Shown in pieces: positions 31,631-41,819 of a stretch of 56,691 nucleotides of DNA. Every line of letters begins with the position of its first letter. Position 1 is the first letter of the stretch. The position numbers were made by a program, and so were the translations under genes. This DNA is from Neurospora tetrasperma FGSC 2508 (taxonomy: Eukaryota; Ascomycota; Sordariomycetes; Sordariales; Sordariaceae), in the NCBI RefSeq assembly GCF_000213175.1, contig NW_009799099.1, positions 942,370 to 999,060 on the forward strand. Reading direction: 5' to 3'. The notes beneath the pieces were generated by a model. It worked only from the letters and a program-made list of their open reading frames with translations. It had not been told where the DNA came from and made no database searches.

Positions 31631-34277
31631 GATGGGCAGGTGTGGTATGAAAAACGATCAAAGGGTATATATAATAAGGATTAAGACGTGAGGCAACACA
31701 ACTGTGGTGTGTGTAGTTGATGTCGTGAATATTTAGTAGTACCTAGCACTCAAAGCAAGGACGGTAAAAGGATGATGTCGTGTGGATGGATAAGAGTTCA
31801 AGGTGGCAGTGTTGACTTGAAACTCGGAGTCGGAGATGTGATACAGAATAGTAAGAACAAAGAAATTCAGAGAGGAAATGGAATTGGAAGGGGGACCAAG
31901 TTTCTTAAGAAAGGAACCGAGGAAGAAGCAGACGGAGCTCCAAACATATGAATCAGGAACACAGTCATGGCCAAGCAAGGTTCGGCGGAGACACGGACTG
32001 GAACCGGAGCGTGGGTGCCCTGACTGGCTTCATCTTCTTCCCCGGTCATCCCCATCATGGGTGGATGGAGGCTGTCGGGGACATGGCAACATTGGGGAAG
32101 GGAAGATGGGGAAATAGCCGCTAGACCGGTCGCTCCCGATCAATCTCAAGAGTAACTCTTCCTTCGGGGTTTCGACTTTTTGACGGTCAATCGGATGCCT
32201 GGATGTCATTGGCGATCGGACCTCTGGACGTGTCTGACTCGAACATCAGTTTGAATCCGTGTGGAGCCCGCTCCGCGAGACTGTGGGCAAATATACGGGG
32301 GCCCAGGAGTGGCACAGTACACTACACTATGTATAAGCCGAGGGAGGTCCATTTCTCAGTTCTTAGTTCTTGACCCTTAGTTCTTTGCGCCTCGGGACTA
32401 CTAGCTGTACCTACACGTTGTACCTTGACGAGGCACATAGGTGGCCTATCCCGAGACTGACGACTTGTCGCGAATGTTGCCGTGTCGCGTGCTGTGCTGA
32501 GGACGGACGAAGCAGCGTATGTACATAGGTCGATTTTCTCAAGTGCCATCCCATCCCAACCCTTGGCTCTAAACTTTTCGTCAAGCCGATGATGATGCAT
32601 ACCAAGTCGATCTTGGACCAGTCAGAGGGCGTCCTGGGGGGCTTGGCCGCATCCGAAAAGAGGAAGAAGAGAACCCCCCTTTGGCCGAGCCATGTCTCGT
32701 TGCAACCCCACATCCTCCATGCTCACCAACCCATGTCCCAGCCAGTCATACATGCTCCGTACCGTAGTGCCCCCGTGAACCGAATTACCGAATGCCGGGA
32801 CGTTGTCCATCAACGTCGGCGAGCGAGCGAGCCTATGAGCTATGTACAATTGGTACACTACAGCACATCCCAGGCCAATCTTCAGTGCCAAGTTGCCAGC
32901 TGTTTTGTGACTGTTGTCCTGGGCCATTATTGCTCGTCTCTTCGCGCCGTTACATACAGCGCTTGATGTTGTTGTTGTTGAGTTGTTGTCGTCGATGTTC
33001 CTGATGCTGGAGCCCCTCCCCCGCAGTACCACTTGTTAGATATCCACATTTCTGCCATGTCAACACGGGCATAAGGGTCATTCCATTCCCTATGCCCATG
33101 TGCATACATAGTTTATGTATACACACACTACTTTGGACATGAGGATAGACACAGTCTGTCACTGTCATCTCATAGTGACATGACTAGTGTACATACTGCA
33201 TACAACTAGCCTCATGAACCATCTTCCTCGGGAACCCCAATTTTCTTTTGTTCATTTGTTGAACTTCCCCAGAAATCTATTCGGAGACCGGCGCAAAGCC
33301 TCAAAGCCCGAGCCTGGGGAAGGAAAAATCCCCACTACTGGCATGTGAAAGATGCGTCATAGGTAGCCAGCCATAGCGATACCCAATTCCGATCTCTGGG
33401 AATAGTGGTTGGGAATGTCAGCACTCCCCCCCTTGATTGGATCGTCCTTTTGACCTCGGTCAACTTTCCGGTGTCCAAGTCAGGTGCCACTCAGCCCACA
33501 GTTTGGGGTATACCCCGGAACCCCAGGCCAGGATTTTGCGTGTTCGTCGTTGAGGATATTCCCGATATGATATGATATGGATTGGATTTCGACAACGGGG
33601 ACAACGCGCGAAGCCCCTTCATGGAAATATGATAAGAAAAAAATGAGAAAAGGTTGAAAAGAAGTAACTCCGAGACGGCTGACTGTTACATGCATCACAT
33701 GCACAGGTACGCCATTGTCCCATGTGCTTGTGCATTTGTTGACTGATGCTGTTGTTTTTGTGTAGCAATCCCGTTACCGCGAAACAATATAGCAAGGTGC
33801 AAAGGTCAAGCCATGTGATTGAAACTCGACAGCTCCATGTCGTCGTACCGGCGTCGACAGTCCAATACTGCTTTTTCTTGTTAGCTGGAGACCTCGGGGC
33901 GTTTTCATGCTGTGAATTTGCTTTTTCCCAAAATAAAACACACCGTAATGAATCTTATCCTTGCAAGGTTTGGGACAAGTCGGAAGCGAGCACGTCCAAC
34001 GTACCAGGAAGAGGTATCAATCGCGCTAACAAACAAACCTGAGCTGGACGATATTATCGCCATCAAATCCTACTGAATGGTTGATCACTGCATGCAAGGA
34101 ACAATGAAATTCAATCAAACGGTTGGGGGAAAGGGTAGGACTAGAATGGCGTCTCGTATATCCGCCGTAAATACACCTTCGTCTTCAAAACTCCAAAACT
34201 GTTGTAACTGCAGGGGTATAATGCCAATGTTGAGACAAGTCAGAAACGCCAAGCCATGTAAGAACTCTTCAACAAAA
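31631..34277. other. Intergenic region (2.6 kb)
   Basis: The left end is the isocitrate lyase promoter. The rest holds GTT/CAA-type microsatellite sequence (about 32966-32990) and several TACCTA/TAGGTA cores. A 136-codon minus-strand open frame at 32622-33032 has no family resemblance. No gene is supported. Confidence 0.5.
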
Positions 34278-37200
34278 TCAGAGTTCGTCATCCTCATCCT
34301 CCTCATCATACAGGAAAATTGTCGTGACTTTTTTCTGCCCCGCCGCCGCCGCCGTCTTGTCGAACGACGTCCCGGCGCCGACGGTAACCGTTCGTGGTTC
34401 CTCCACTCCCTCCGTCTTGACGGCCACGGATGATGCACCTAAATCAACCGGTTTGCCAGCTTCAGGAACGGTTGTGGCGATCTCATCAGTTCGCCGTTCC
34501 TCAGCCTCAGCCTTCGGCACCGGTGAAGCTGAAGCACCAGCGCGAGGGTTCGGCAGGGAACGAACCCCGTATCCGAGAGCTCCGGTTCCGCGGAGTGGGT
34601 CCCCCTCCTCGCCTCTCTCCGCTGCACCGGCGACCGCTCTTTTCTCGGCGATCTCGCCCCTCGTTACTTCAACTCCGGCATTTGGCTTTGACTCACCTAG
34701 AACTAGTATCTCCTCATTCGCGACCGCTTTTTCGAGATCAACAGTCTCATCATCATCATCATCATCATCATCATTATCGTCGGTCTTAACCATGGTTGAC
34801 TCATCATTTTCATCATCATCCTCCGTCTCTTTTTCTGCTTCCATTTTCGCCATTTCCTGTTCCAGTAATTTGGCCTCGCGCCGCCTGTAAAAAGTATCCA
34901 AGCAATTTCGCCGCTGCTCTTGCGTCCAGCTTTCCACAACCAGCGCAAAATCGGTCGCGTTCTGAAAGCCAAACTCCCTCGCCATTGAACGGAATTGTCG
35001 TCTCTTGACATCCTCGGGCGGGTTGAATCTGCAATGCATCCTAAGCATCTTCTTCGGCGCCGGCCCGTTTAGGTCTTCTTGGTCCTCGTCATCATCATCA
35101 CCACCACCATCGCTGGATTCTGTACTGTCTGCGAACAGCGCGTTGTTGGCGCCTGCAAAGAGCTGACTGTCCGCAGCGTTCGCTGCCAGTTCGGCCCGCC
35201 GTGATAGTTGCGCCTCGACTTTGCTTGTACCGATGACCTCGGAGTTCTCATGGGTGTACTCTACGCCGGCGGAGGCGAGGATGGCGGCAATGGCATCGCT
35301 TTTCGGCTTCTTGGACTTGCTAGCTTCAAGCAGTTTGTCCGGATCCTCTGCAGTGACGAGCTTTGCAAGCGAGCTCATGCCCGTATCATCATCTTTGTCC
35401 TCACTTTCCTTCTTGATGACGTTCAGTTTGTCGTCTTCGTCCTTGACGGCCTTTTCCATGTCGATATCAGTGAGATTGACACCAGCCTTGGCCTCAGCGA
35501 TGTTGGTCTTGTTGACAATGTCTCTGAGCACAACCTGGTCGGCGTGGAAAGTGAACAAGTTTTCCAGTCCAAAGAGTTCACCCTTCCTGTTCTTGTCCCT
35601 CTGAACACCCTTAAAGTAACGGCGTTCGTTGGAGGCGTTATAGCCTATGTTCGCCTGCTGCTGTTTATAGATCTGCCGAGCGTAAACAATCTCTTCGATG
35701 GTCCCGGCGGAGACCAACCGGAAAACATCCACATCTCGGATCTGGCCGATTCGGTATGCACGATCCTGGGCCTGTAAATCGTACGATGGGTTCCAGTGCG
35801 GGTCAAAGATGACAACTTTGTTCGCCGATGTAATGTTTAAGCCAACCCCTCCCGCTTTGGTGGAGATGAGGAAAACAAACTGTTGGGGATCCGTATTGAA
35901 CTCGTCAACGACCCGTTGCCGCTCTTCGTAGCTGAGCGCACCGTCGAGAAAGCTGACATTGTAGCTGGTGTTATGGAAGAGATGCTGCAGGATGCGCAGC
36001 AGACGTACACTGTGGGAGAAAACAAGAACTTTGTCTCCATTCTCGTGCCAAAAGCGTAGGAGCTTTCTCAGGATCTTCCATTTTCCGCAGAACTCCGGGT
36101 TTGCAAGGCTGAGCATGGACTCTCGATTATTGTAAAGCTCTTTCCACGTATTTGGAGCGCAGGTCTGGAGCACGTTAAGCTCTGAACGTTGCTTTTCCTT
36201 TGGGTCGGAAGAGGAAGGGATGAGCAACGTTAAGTGATTTGCGATCTTCTGGAGAGTTATGATTGATGGGAAAACGTAAGATTTCCACGTACGACCGTCA
36301 CTCAGGGTCTTGTGACAGCAAAAACCTCCAGCTCGCCCAGAGTGACAGTTGCATGGTTGGTAGGCATTGAGGATAAAAGTAACGTGTTCTCCTTCCAAAA
36401 AATTCTCGTAGGCGTCGCGTTGGACGTCTGTCAAGGGACAGAACACGACTTTGTCGCTCTTCTTCGGAAGTTGATGGGCAATCAGGCTCTTCATACGCCG
36501 GAGGAAGAACTCTGGAAGGAGGTTCTGCACCAGCTTCTTTGCGGTTGTACGGGCAATGCTGAGCTGCTTGAGCGTTGCATCGTGGGACTGGCCTGCGGTC
36601 AGAGGCTTTGTTATAGACTCATTCCATTCGGCTCTTGTCCCAAAATAGCCCGGGTTCGTCCAGTTGAGGAGTGTCCAAAGCTCTTCATATCTGTTCTGAA
36701 TCGCGGTACCGGTTAACCCAATGCGGCACATGGCATTGATTTTATCCATGGCGCGAGTCGTCTCGGACACCGTGTTCTTCAAGATGTGGCATTCATCAGC
36801 CACAACACAATCCCACTCAATGGTGTTGACGGCTTCGTGGCAGTTCCTGTACGTGTCGTAGGTAGTGATCATGACCTCAATACGTCCTGACTTGGCTGCC
36901 TGCAGCACATCTTCCCTGTTCGATCCATGGTAGACATCGACATGCCACCAGCCCCACCGGTCCAATTCGTTCTTCCAATTCTGGATAAGAGATCCAGGAC
37001 AGACAATAATGACCCTCGGGTACCAGAGGTCGCCAGCTCGCCGCATCTTTCTCATCCTCTTCGCATCACGCTCGTCTCCCGTCTTGCCGAAGGCTGCCGT
37101 AAGGAAGGCAGCCACTTGGACAGTCTTTCCCAGACCCATATCATCGCCGAGAATACAACCCCGCTGGTAGACGAACTTTTGGTGCAGAAACTTGACGCCT

Positions 37201-37826
37201 TCCACTTGGTAGTCGCGGAGATATTGCGCGATACAAGCGGGGATGGTACCGGCCGAGTACTCGAGCTCGACATCCTTGTAGGGTCGACATGGCTTGATAC
37301 CAGAGCTCTCCTCGAACTTTGGCCGTTGTTCGTATTTAGTCCCTTTCTCGTCGTCGGAAAAGTAGATGTCGTGAAAGTCTGGGGGTAGCTTCAAGCCGGC
37401 GTTGCGCAGCAGCTCTCTGTCCTTGTTAAACTTCTTGCGACGCTCCAACAGATAGTCGGGAATGAAGGCTTCGGCGTAGTCGGTTTCTTCTTCCTTCTTG
37501 ACAGTAGGCTGGTTCAGCTCGATTATCTCGTCGTCTCTCGTCCTATCTGTCGCAGTAGCAGCCTTCTTTCCTCCCCTGCCTTTCCCCTTTGATCCTCTAT
37601 CTCTAACTCTCCCTAAAGTAGCACGTCGCTTGGCAGTGCGCCGTGCCTTGAGCTTCTCGCCATTGTCCGAATCGTCTGACCACTCGACCTTTTCCTCGAA
37701 ACTGACGCTCAACTTACGTTTGCCCAAGGAGGTAGTAGTAGCGCTAGCGCTGCTTTGAGGGCGGAAGTCTTCGTCGAGGGACAATGTGGGATCGTCATCC
37801 GACAGAACTATCGCATTCTCAGCCAT
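34278..37826 (-). CDS. ERCC6L2-like SNF2-family ATPase
   Basis: DNA-dependent ATPase of the Rad26/ERCC6-ERCC6L2 branch, expected in transcription-linked repair or end joining. One exon, 1182 residues from ATG 37826 (MAENAIVLSDDD). An upstream in-frame ATG at 37898 adds 24 residues. The N-terminal 115 residues are Lys/Arg/Ser-rich with possible nuclear signals. Helicase motifs: I GDDMGLGKT (about 228-235), Ia VCPGSLIQNW, II ADECH (Cys in place of the usual Ala in DEAH), III GLTGTAIQNR, V STKAGGVGLNIT, VI QAQDRAYRIGQ. Between the lobes is a Cys/His cluster (PCNCHSGRAGGFCCHK), a possible zinc site. Near the C terminus a segment (PEDVKRRQFRSMAREFGF ... RNCLDTFYRRRE) resembles the HEBO-type region described for ERCC6L2. 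Asp/Glu runs from CAT repeats and a disordered acidic tail finish it. Confidence 0.88.
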   Translation of the reverse strand: MAENAIVLSDDDPTLSLDEDFRPQSSASATTTSLGKRKLSVSFEEKVEWSDDSDNGEKLKARRTAKRRATLGRVRDRGSKGKGRGGKKAATATDRTRDDEIIELNQPTVKKEEETDYAEAFIPDYLLERRKKFNKDRELLRNAGLKLPPDFHDIYFSDDEKGTKYEQRPKFEESSGIKPCRPYKDVELEYSAGTIPACIAQYLRDYQVEGVKFLHQKFVYQRGCILGDDMGLGKTVQVAAFLTAAFGKTGDERDAKRMRKMRRAGDLWYPRVIIVCPGSLIQNWKNELDRWGWWHVDVYHGSNREDVLQAAKSGRIEVMITTYDTYRNCHEAVNTIEWDCVVADECHILKNTVSETTRAMDKINAMCRIGLTGTAIQNRYEELWTLLNWTNPGYFGTRAEWNESITKPLTAGQSHDATLKQLSIARTTAKKLVQNLLPEFFLRRMKSLIAHQLPKKSDKVVFCPLTDVQRDAYENFLEGEHVTFILNAYQPCNCHSGRAGGFCCHKTLSDGRTWKSYVFPSIITLQKIANHLTLLIPSSSDPKEKQRSELNVLQTCAPNTWKELYNNRESMLSLANPEFCGKWKILRKLLRFWHENGDKVLVFSHSVRLLRILQHLFHNTSYNVSFLDGALSYEERQRVVDEFNTDPQQFVFLISTKAGGVGLNITSANKVVIFDPHWNPSYDLQAQDRAYRIGQIRDVDVFRLVSAGTIEEIVYARQIYKQQQANIGYNASNERRYFKGVQRDKNRKGELFGLENLFTFHADQVVLRDIVNKTNIAEAKAGVNLTDIDMEKAVKDEDDKLNVIKKESEDKDDDTGMSSLAKLVTAEDPDKLLEASKSKKPKSDAIAAILASAGVEYTHENSEVIGTSKVEAQLSRRAELAANAADSQLFAGANNALFADSTESSDGGGDDDDEDQEDLNGPAPKKMLRMHCRFNPPEDVKRRQFRSMAREFGFQNATDFALVVESWTQEQRRNCLDTFYRRREAKLLEQEMAKMEAEKETEDDDENDESTMVKTDDNDDDDDDDDETVDLEKAVANEEILVLGESKPNAGVEVTRGEIAEKRAVAGAAERGEEGDPLRGTGALGYGVRSLPNPRAGASASPVPKAEAEERRTDEIATTVPEAGKPVDLGASSVAVKTEGVEEPRTVTVGAGTSFDKTAAAAGQKKVTTIFLYDEEDEDDEL
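34747..34775. repeat. ATC/GAT trinucleotide run coding for poly-Asp
   Basis: A pure trinucleotide run inside the SNF2 gene encodes about nine Asp residues on the minus strand. Such runs vary in length between strains. Confidence 0.8.
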
Positions 37827-38641
37827 TGCGCAGGCATGGTATCGGTTGGTGATGGCGACGCGTTGAAAGGTGGAAAGTTGGCGACGGAGGAGCAACATGC
37901 AAGGGCCAAATCGCGCCTAGAGAGCGTGAGCACGTGTGGGAGAAGCAGTAGGCGAACCCTAACCCGTAAGCGGTCCGGTCTTTGGAGAGGTCTCTCTGTC
38001 TGTCAACTTGTCTCGACAGCACTTTATTTCAGGCCAGAGAAGATGCTTTCCTCACATTGGATCGAATTACGCCCTGAGATTTTTCATTTTCTACAGAGAC
38101 ATGGAAGCTATCTTCATCATGGCTTCATCAGTAATACGTCCACTCACAGCTCAGTGGAGCTCGGCGCTTGCCGATACCTTCCTAACACTAACATCCCACG
38201 TTACATCAACTCGCTGACATCGATCCACCAGATCATCACGACGCGAAAAAAAAAACGTGGAAATAAAGTTTGAACCATCGGTCTATCTTGCCGAGAATTC
38301 AAGCATCGAACTATTGTCTTGGGCTGGCTTTGGTGTCGTAACAGCGGGCTAGGCGATCCTCTTGAGCTTCCTCTTCCGACTTAGACGCGGTTCTTGCAAA
38401 GGGGACTGTTAGCGGTGGAGGGTCCTCAACAGCTCTTATCGGGGGGACCACCTATATCAAGGTGGGGTTCATCCCGACTTAACCTCGCTTCACCTCACCA
38501 TACTTCCATTATCTCGACTACTTGTACCATCACATCCTTTCTAGACGAAGCGAGAAGTCTTACTCAACTTTCCATTTCATGTGAGAACTAAGCAACCAAC
38601 CCATCCTTTTCTTCCATCGAAACCCGCCAATCACCACCACA
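37827..38641. other. Divergent promoter region (SNF2 ATPase / PhyH-like)
   Basis: Contains the upstream in-frame ATG (37898) of the SNF2 gene, a CACGTG E-box at 37931-37936 and a telomere-like AACCCTAACCC at 37955-37965, both close to the SNF2 start. The right side has the CT/CA-rich leader of the PhyH-like gene. Confidence 0.5.
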
Positions 38642-39631
38642 ATGGCCTCCGAACCTCCAACCTCCGACGGCCTCACCCCCACCCAACTCTCCTTCTTCCA
38701 CCAAAACGGCTACCTAATCATCCCCCGCGTCCTACCCCCCACCACCGTCTCCCGCCTCCTCTCCGAAACCCAGAAGCTCCTCTCCGACTTCGACCTCACC
38801 ACACACCCCCTCACCCGCTTCCGCACCGGCGGCTCCTCCGGCCACGACCACGTCGGCGACGACTACTTCCTTTCCTCAGGGGACAAGATCCGCTTCTTCT
38901 TCGAAGAAGACGCCTTCGACGACGCCTCCGGAAACCTAATCAAGCCCAAAGACAAGGCCATCAACAAGATCGGACACTACCTGCACGGACTCAACCCTGC
39001 CTTTGCGAGTCTGCTAGCCACCAGCCCGGATGATGAGCGGGGGTGGGTGGAAGACCTAAAAGCGCGCCCGGCGGCCGTGGCGCGGGACTTGGGCTTCAAA
39101 GACCCGCGGTGTCTGCAGAGCATGGTCATTTGCAAACAGCCCGAGATCGGCGGGGCGGTGCCTCCGCATCAGGACAGCACGTTTTTGTATACCAATCCTC
39201 CTTCGGCGGTGGGGTTCTGGTACGCGCTGGAGGACGCGACGCTGGAGAATGGGTGCTTGAGCTTTCTGCCGGGGTCGCATTTGTGGGCGCCGATTGAGAA
39301 GAGGTTGGTTAGAAAGGAGGGTGCGAAGGAGGGCACGGAGATGGTGGATAATGATGGGCCGAGATTCCCGCCTGGAGAACAGTATGGTGAGGATAAGAAG
39401 CCGGAGGAGGTCAAGGGCAGGGAGGAGGAGGCCTACGTTCCCGGGGAGGTCAAGGCGGGCGATCTGGTGCTCATTCATGGCAATATTTTGCATAGGAGTG
39501 AGAGGAATTTGAGCCAGAAGGGGAGGATTATCTATACCTTTCATGTTATTGAGGGTGAGGAGGGGAGGGAATACGATGAGAGGAATTGGCTGCAGCCGCC
39601 GCAGGAGGGATTCACGAGGTTGTATGCTTAG
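38642..39631 (+). CDS. Phytanoyl-CoA dioxygenase (PhyH/PHYHD1) family protein
   Basis: Fe(II)/2-oxoglutarate-dependent oxygenase, 329 residues, one exon, start in context CACAATGGCC. The iron ligands fit the H-x-D ... H set: HQD in VPPHQDSTFLYTNP (His about 176, Asp about 178) and the distal His in LVLIHGNILHRSERN (about 284); the Arg for 2-oxoglutarate is probably in KGRIIYTFHV. The N-terminal segment TPTQLSFFHQNGYLIIPRVL is the typical family opening. The sequence is closer to PHYHD1 than to the peroxisomal phytanoyl-CoA enzyme, and it has no SKL end (it stops FTRLYA), so a cytosolic place is likely. The substrate is unknown. A Glu/Lys-rich loop (about 240-265) is inserted between the two ligand motifs. 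Confidence 0.92.
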   Translation: MASEPPTSDGLTPTQLSFFHQNGYLIIPRVLPPTTVSRLLSETQKLLSDFDLTTHPLTRFRTGGSSGHDHVGDDYFLSSGDKIRFFFEEDAFDDASGNLIKPKDKAINKIGHYLHGLNPAFASLLATSPDDERGWVEDLKARPAAVARDLGFKDPRCLQSMVICKQPEIGGAVPPHQDSTFLYTNPPSAVGFWYALEDATLENGCLSFLPGSHLWAPIEKRLVRKEGAKEGTEMVDNDGPRFPPGEQYGEDKKPEEVKGREEEAYVPGEVKAGDLVLIHGNILHRSERNLSQKGRIIYTFHVIEGEEGREYDERNWLQPPQEGFTRLYA

Positions 39632-40721
39632 AGATTGGCCGATGTGCACGAGGATGAGGATGACTATGAATTGATCTCCTTGATGGTCACCGTAAATCCC
39701 AACATGTATCAACAAGCGTTGCTTTAGTCAAGTCCGTTCAGAGTCAGTCTTCATGGAGTGGGGCATTTGCATCGAGACGTGGTGACTCCGAGTCGAACCC
39801 TTCACAATCACCGCATAATGGATAGTCGGAAAGATTGATGTCAACCGAGTTCTGAAACACTACAACACCCAAATCATTGGGTGCCTGATCATCAAAGCTT
39901 AATTTCCTCCGCGGTCTGTATGATCCTGGCTGACCAAGTTGCTGGATCCGTATATAATCTCCCTGTAGATTACTTTCAGCCTTGGAACCATGCTTAGCGG
40001 ATGATCACGTAGCCCCAACTGACTGTTTAGACCATTCTTCATATTGACACCCCATTCTGAATTCACTTATCTCGTAAAAGTCATTGAAAGATCAACAAAT
40101 CAAGTCGCTGTTTCTCTTTTTGTTGTGGTGGTTCCTAGCTCGAACTTTCTCTCTGTCGATTGCAGTCATTCCATGACGTGTGCTTGGTGGTATTCGGTAT
40201 AACATCAAGATGTTTGAAAAGAAGAAAAGAAGAGAAGAGAAAAAAAGTTAAATGGGAAATAGGTCGCAAACGGGTGACAAGAAGTGAAGATGGTGAAAAA
40301 GAGATAGCAAGATGACAGGATAACAAGTAGGGGGAATATAGAAAAGAAAGAGAAAAACCACACCGAACCAGCACCCGGCAACCTTTGTCTTGCCATCCAG
40401 CCCTCCCCCCCTAAAGATCCAGCGAAGAAGCGGAGGTAGAAACAACAACCGTTAACCACACGTCAGCATCCCCGTGGTTGAGAAACAGCAGCAACAATCG
40501 TCCATTCCTTGTCAAGGTGGATTGGATATCCTGCCTGTCACCCTCCAGCAGCACCAGACCAAATGTCGCAATATCGAAAAGTATGAATTCCTGCTCCACC
40601 TCGATTCTTCCTAAACCATGTTTTCGCACGTCCTCAACGAAGAAGCACAAGTTGACCAAGCGTCGCAACCGTCTTGTGTCGTTCCAGCTCGTTGACTTCC
40701 GCCCGTACTGTTCCTCCTAGC
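39632..40721. other. Convergent intergenic region
   Basis: 3' flanks of the PhyH-like gene and the Ser/Pro-rich gene. An open minus-strand stretch of about 100 codons at 40411-40710 follows the latter's stop; see findings. Purine-rich AAGAAGAGAAG at 40215-40250. Confidence 0.45.
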
Positions 40722-41819
40722 TTAAACCGGGCTTACAGGAAAGCTCCTCACACCACCACTCAAATCGCCGCTCCCTGTCCTCCGAAGCGCTTGTGACATT
40801 GTCTCGATAGCAATTTCGCCATTTACAACCGGGCTAGGGTGCAAAAGACTTGTTGGGCTTCCAAGGGGTTTCCTTCCTGGAGATCCCGGAATAGCGCCAA
40901 AATCCAGTCCCTTCACCGATCCAGACTTGCTCGTTGGGGGGCTTGTGTTGTGACCACCAGAAGAGGAGACTGGAGAGCGAACGGGGCTCGGTGAGCGGTT
41001 GATACCAGTGGGGGTGAGGCTAGTCAAACCAGCAAAGTGCATGCTATCGCGCGAGCCTGCAACCTGTAGCTGCTCGGCCTGCACGACATCGGCAAACGAG
41101 ATGAAGCTCAGACGGCGGACATCCGTGTTATCAAAGCTACCGTAATTGGAAGCTGTCTCGTTTCCAGTTATTGCCCCCCGCGCAGCAGCGAAGGCGGCCA
41201 GTTCGTCTGCCCAGCTTGACTCAAGGGAGAGAGGGACAGTAGTAGGGGCAGCTCCGGTCACCGTCACGGCGGCGGGCTGGTGCGAGGTATGAGTGATAAT
41301 CTCAACGGTATCGGGGTCAAGGCGCTTGTCGGTAATGGCCTGCGAGGAGGCGTCAAGCACGGGTGGGATGTAGTTCTCGGTCTGGATGTGAGACGGGATG
41401 GCAGGAGAATTTGGGACCATAGAAGTGCTTTCTTGTACGTCGCGCTCGAAGATTTGGCTACCAGCTGGCGATGAAAGGCGTGGCGATGAGGTAAAGCCAC
41501 GGCCGGGCGATTGTGGTGTGATGTAGACGTCGGACTGAACAGGCGAGGCACCGGTTGACCTCTTAACCCAAGAGGTAGCCTTTTCTTGGCTAGTGGTGGA
41601 TGGTTCAGGCGATTTTGAAGCGGACGATGCGTCTTCCTTCTTCTTTCCAAAGCTAAAAAGGCTGCGCTTCTTGGCCTTCTTCTCCTCCGACGCTCCTCCC
41701 TCGTCTCCGGCTACCGCTCGTGGGGTTGCGTTTCCGGAGCCTGAATCGGACTCAAACGGGCCCGCTAACCTTGGGATACTCTGGCCGCCCTGGGGCAGCG
41801 ATGTGCTGGCGAGACTCAT
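40722..41819 (-). CDS. Fungal-specific Ser/Pro-rich protein
   Basis: Unidentified; 365 residues, one exon, ATG 41819 (MSLASTSLPQGGQS). The protein is mostly disordered, with many SP/TP sites (SPSPVRSPV, SPGRKPLGSP), so it is probably a phosphoprotein. Short ordered islands: KKAKKRSLFSFGKKKED near residue 50, and the segment SSWADELAAFAAARGAI followed by DVRRLSFISFADVVQAEQ (about 225-245), which looks like a conserved docking or helical motif. No enzyme or membrane signature. The reading frame ends TTTCCTGTAAGCCCGGTTTAA, where GTAAGC resembles a splice donor; a longer C terminus is possible but would need a very short intron. Function unknown. Confidence 0.78.
   Translation of the reverse strand: MSLASTSLPQGGQSIPRLAGPFESDSGSGNATPRAVAGDEGGASEEKKAKKRSLFSFGKKKEDASSASKSPEPSTTSQEKATSWVKRSTGASPVQSDVYITPQSPGRGFTSSPRLSSPAGSQIFERDVQESTSMVPNSPAIPSHIQTENYIPPVLDASSQAITDKRLDPDTVEIITHTSHQPAAVTVTGAAPTTVPLSLESSWADELAAFAAARGAITGNETASNYGSFDNTDVRRLSFISFADVVQAEQLQVAGSRDSMHFAGLTSLTPTGINRSPSPVRSPVSSSGGHNTSPPTSKSGSVKGLDFGAIPGSPGRKPLGSPTSLLHPSPVVNGEIAIETMSQALRRTGSGDLSGGVRSFPVSPV

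Noticed and set aside
32622-33032. A 136-codon minus-strand frame between isocitrate lyase and the SNF2 gene
   Set aside because: No family resemblance, microsatellite-derived Asn/Thr runs, and no supporting splice or start context.
34278-34290. C-terminal DDEL of the SNF2 ATPase as an ER-retention signal
   Set aside because: The protein has no signal peptide and is nuclear by family; the tail is part of an acidic run.
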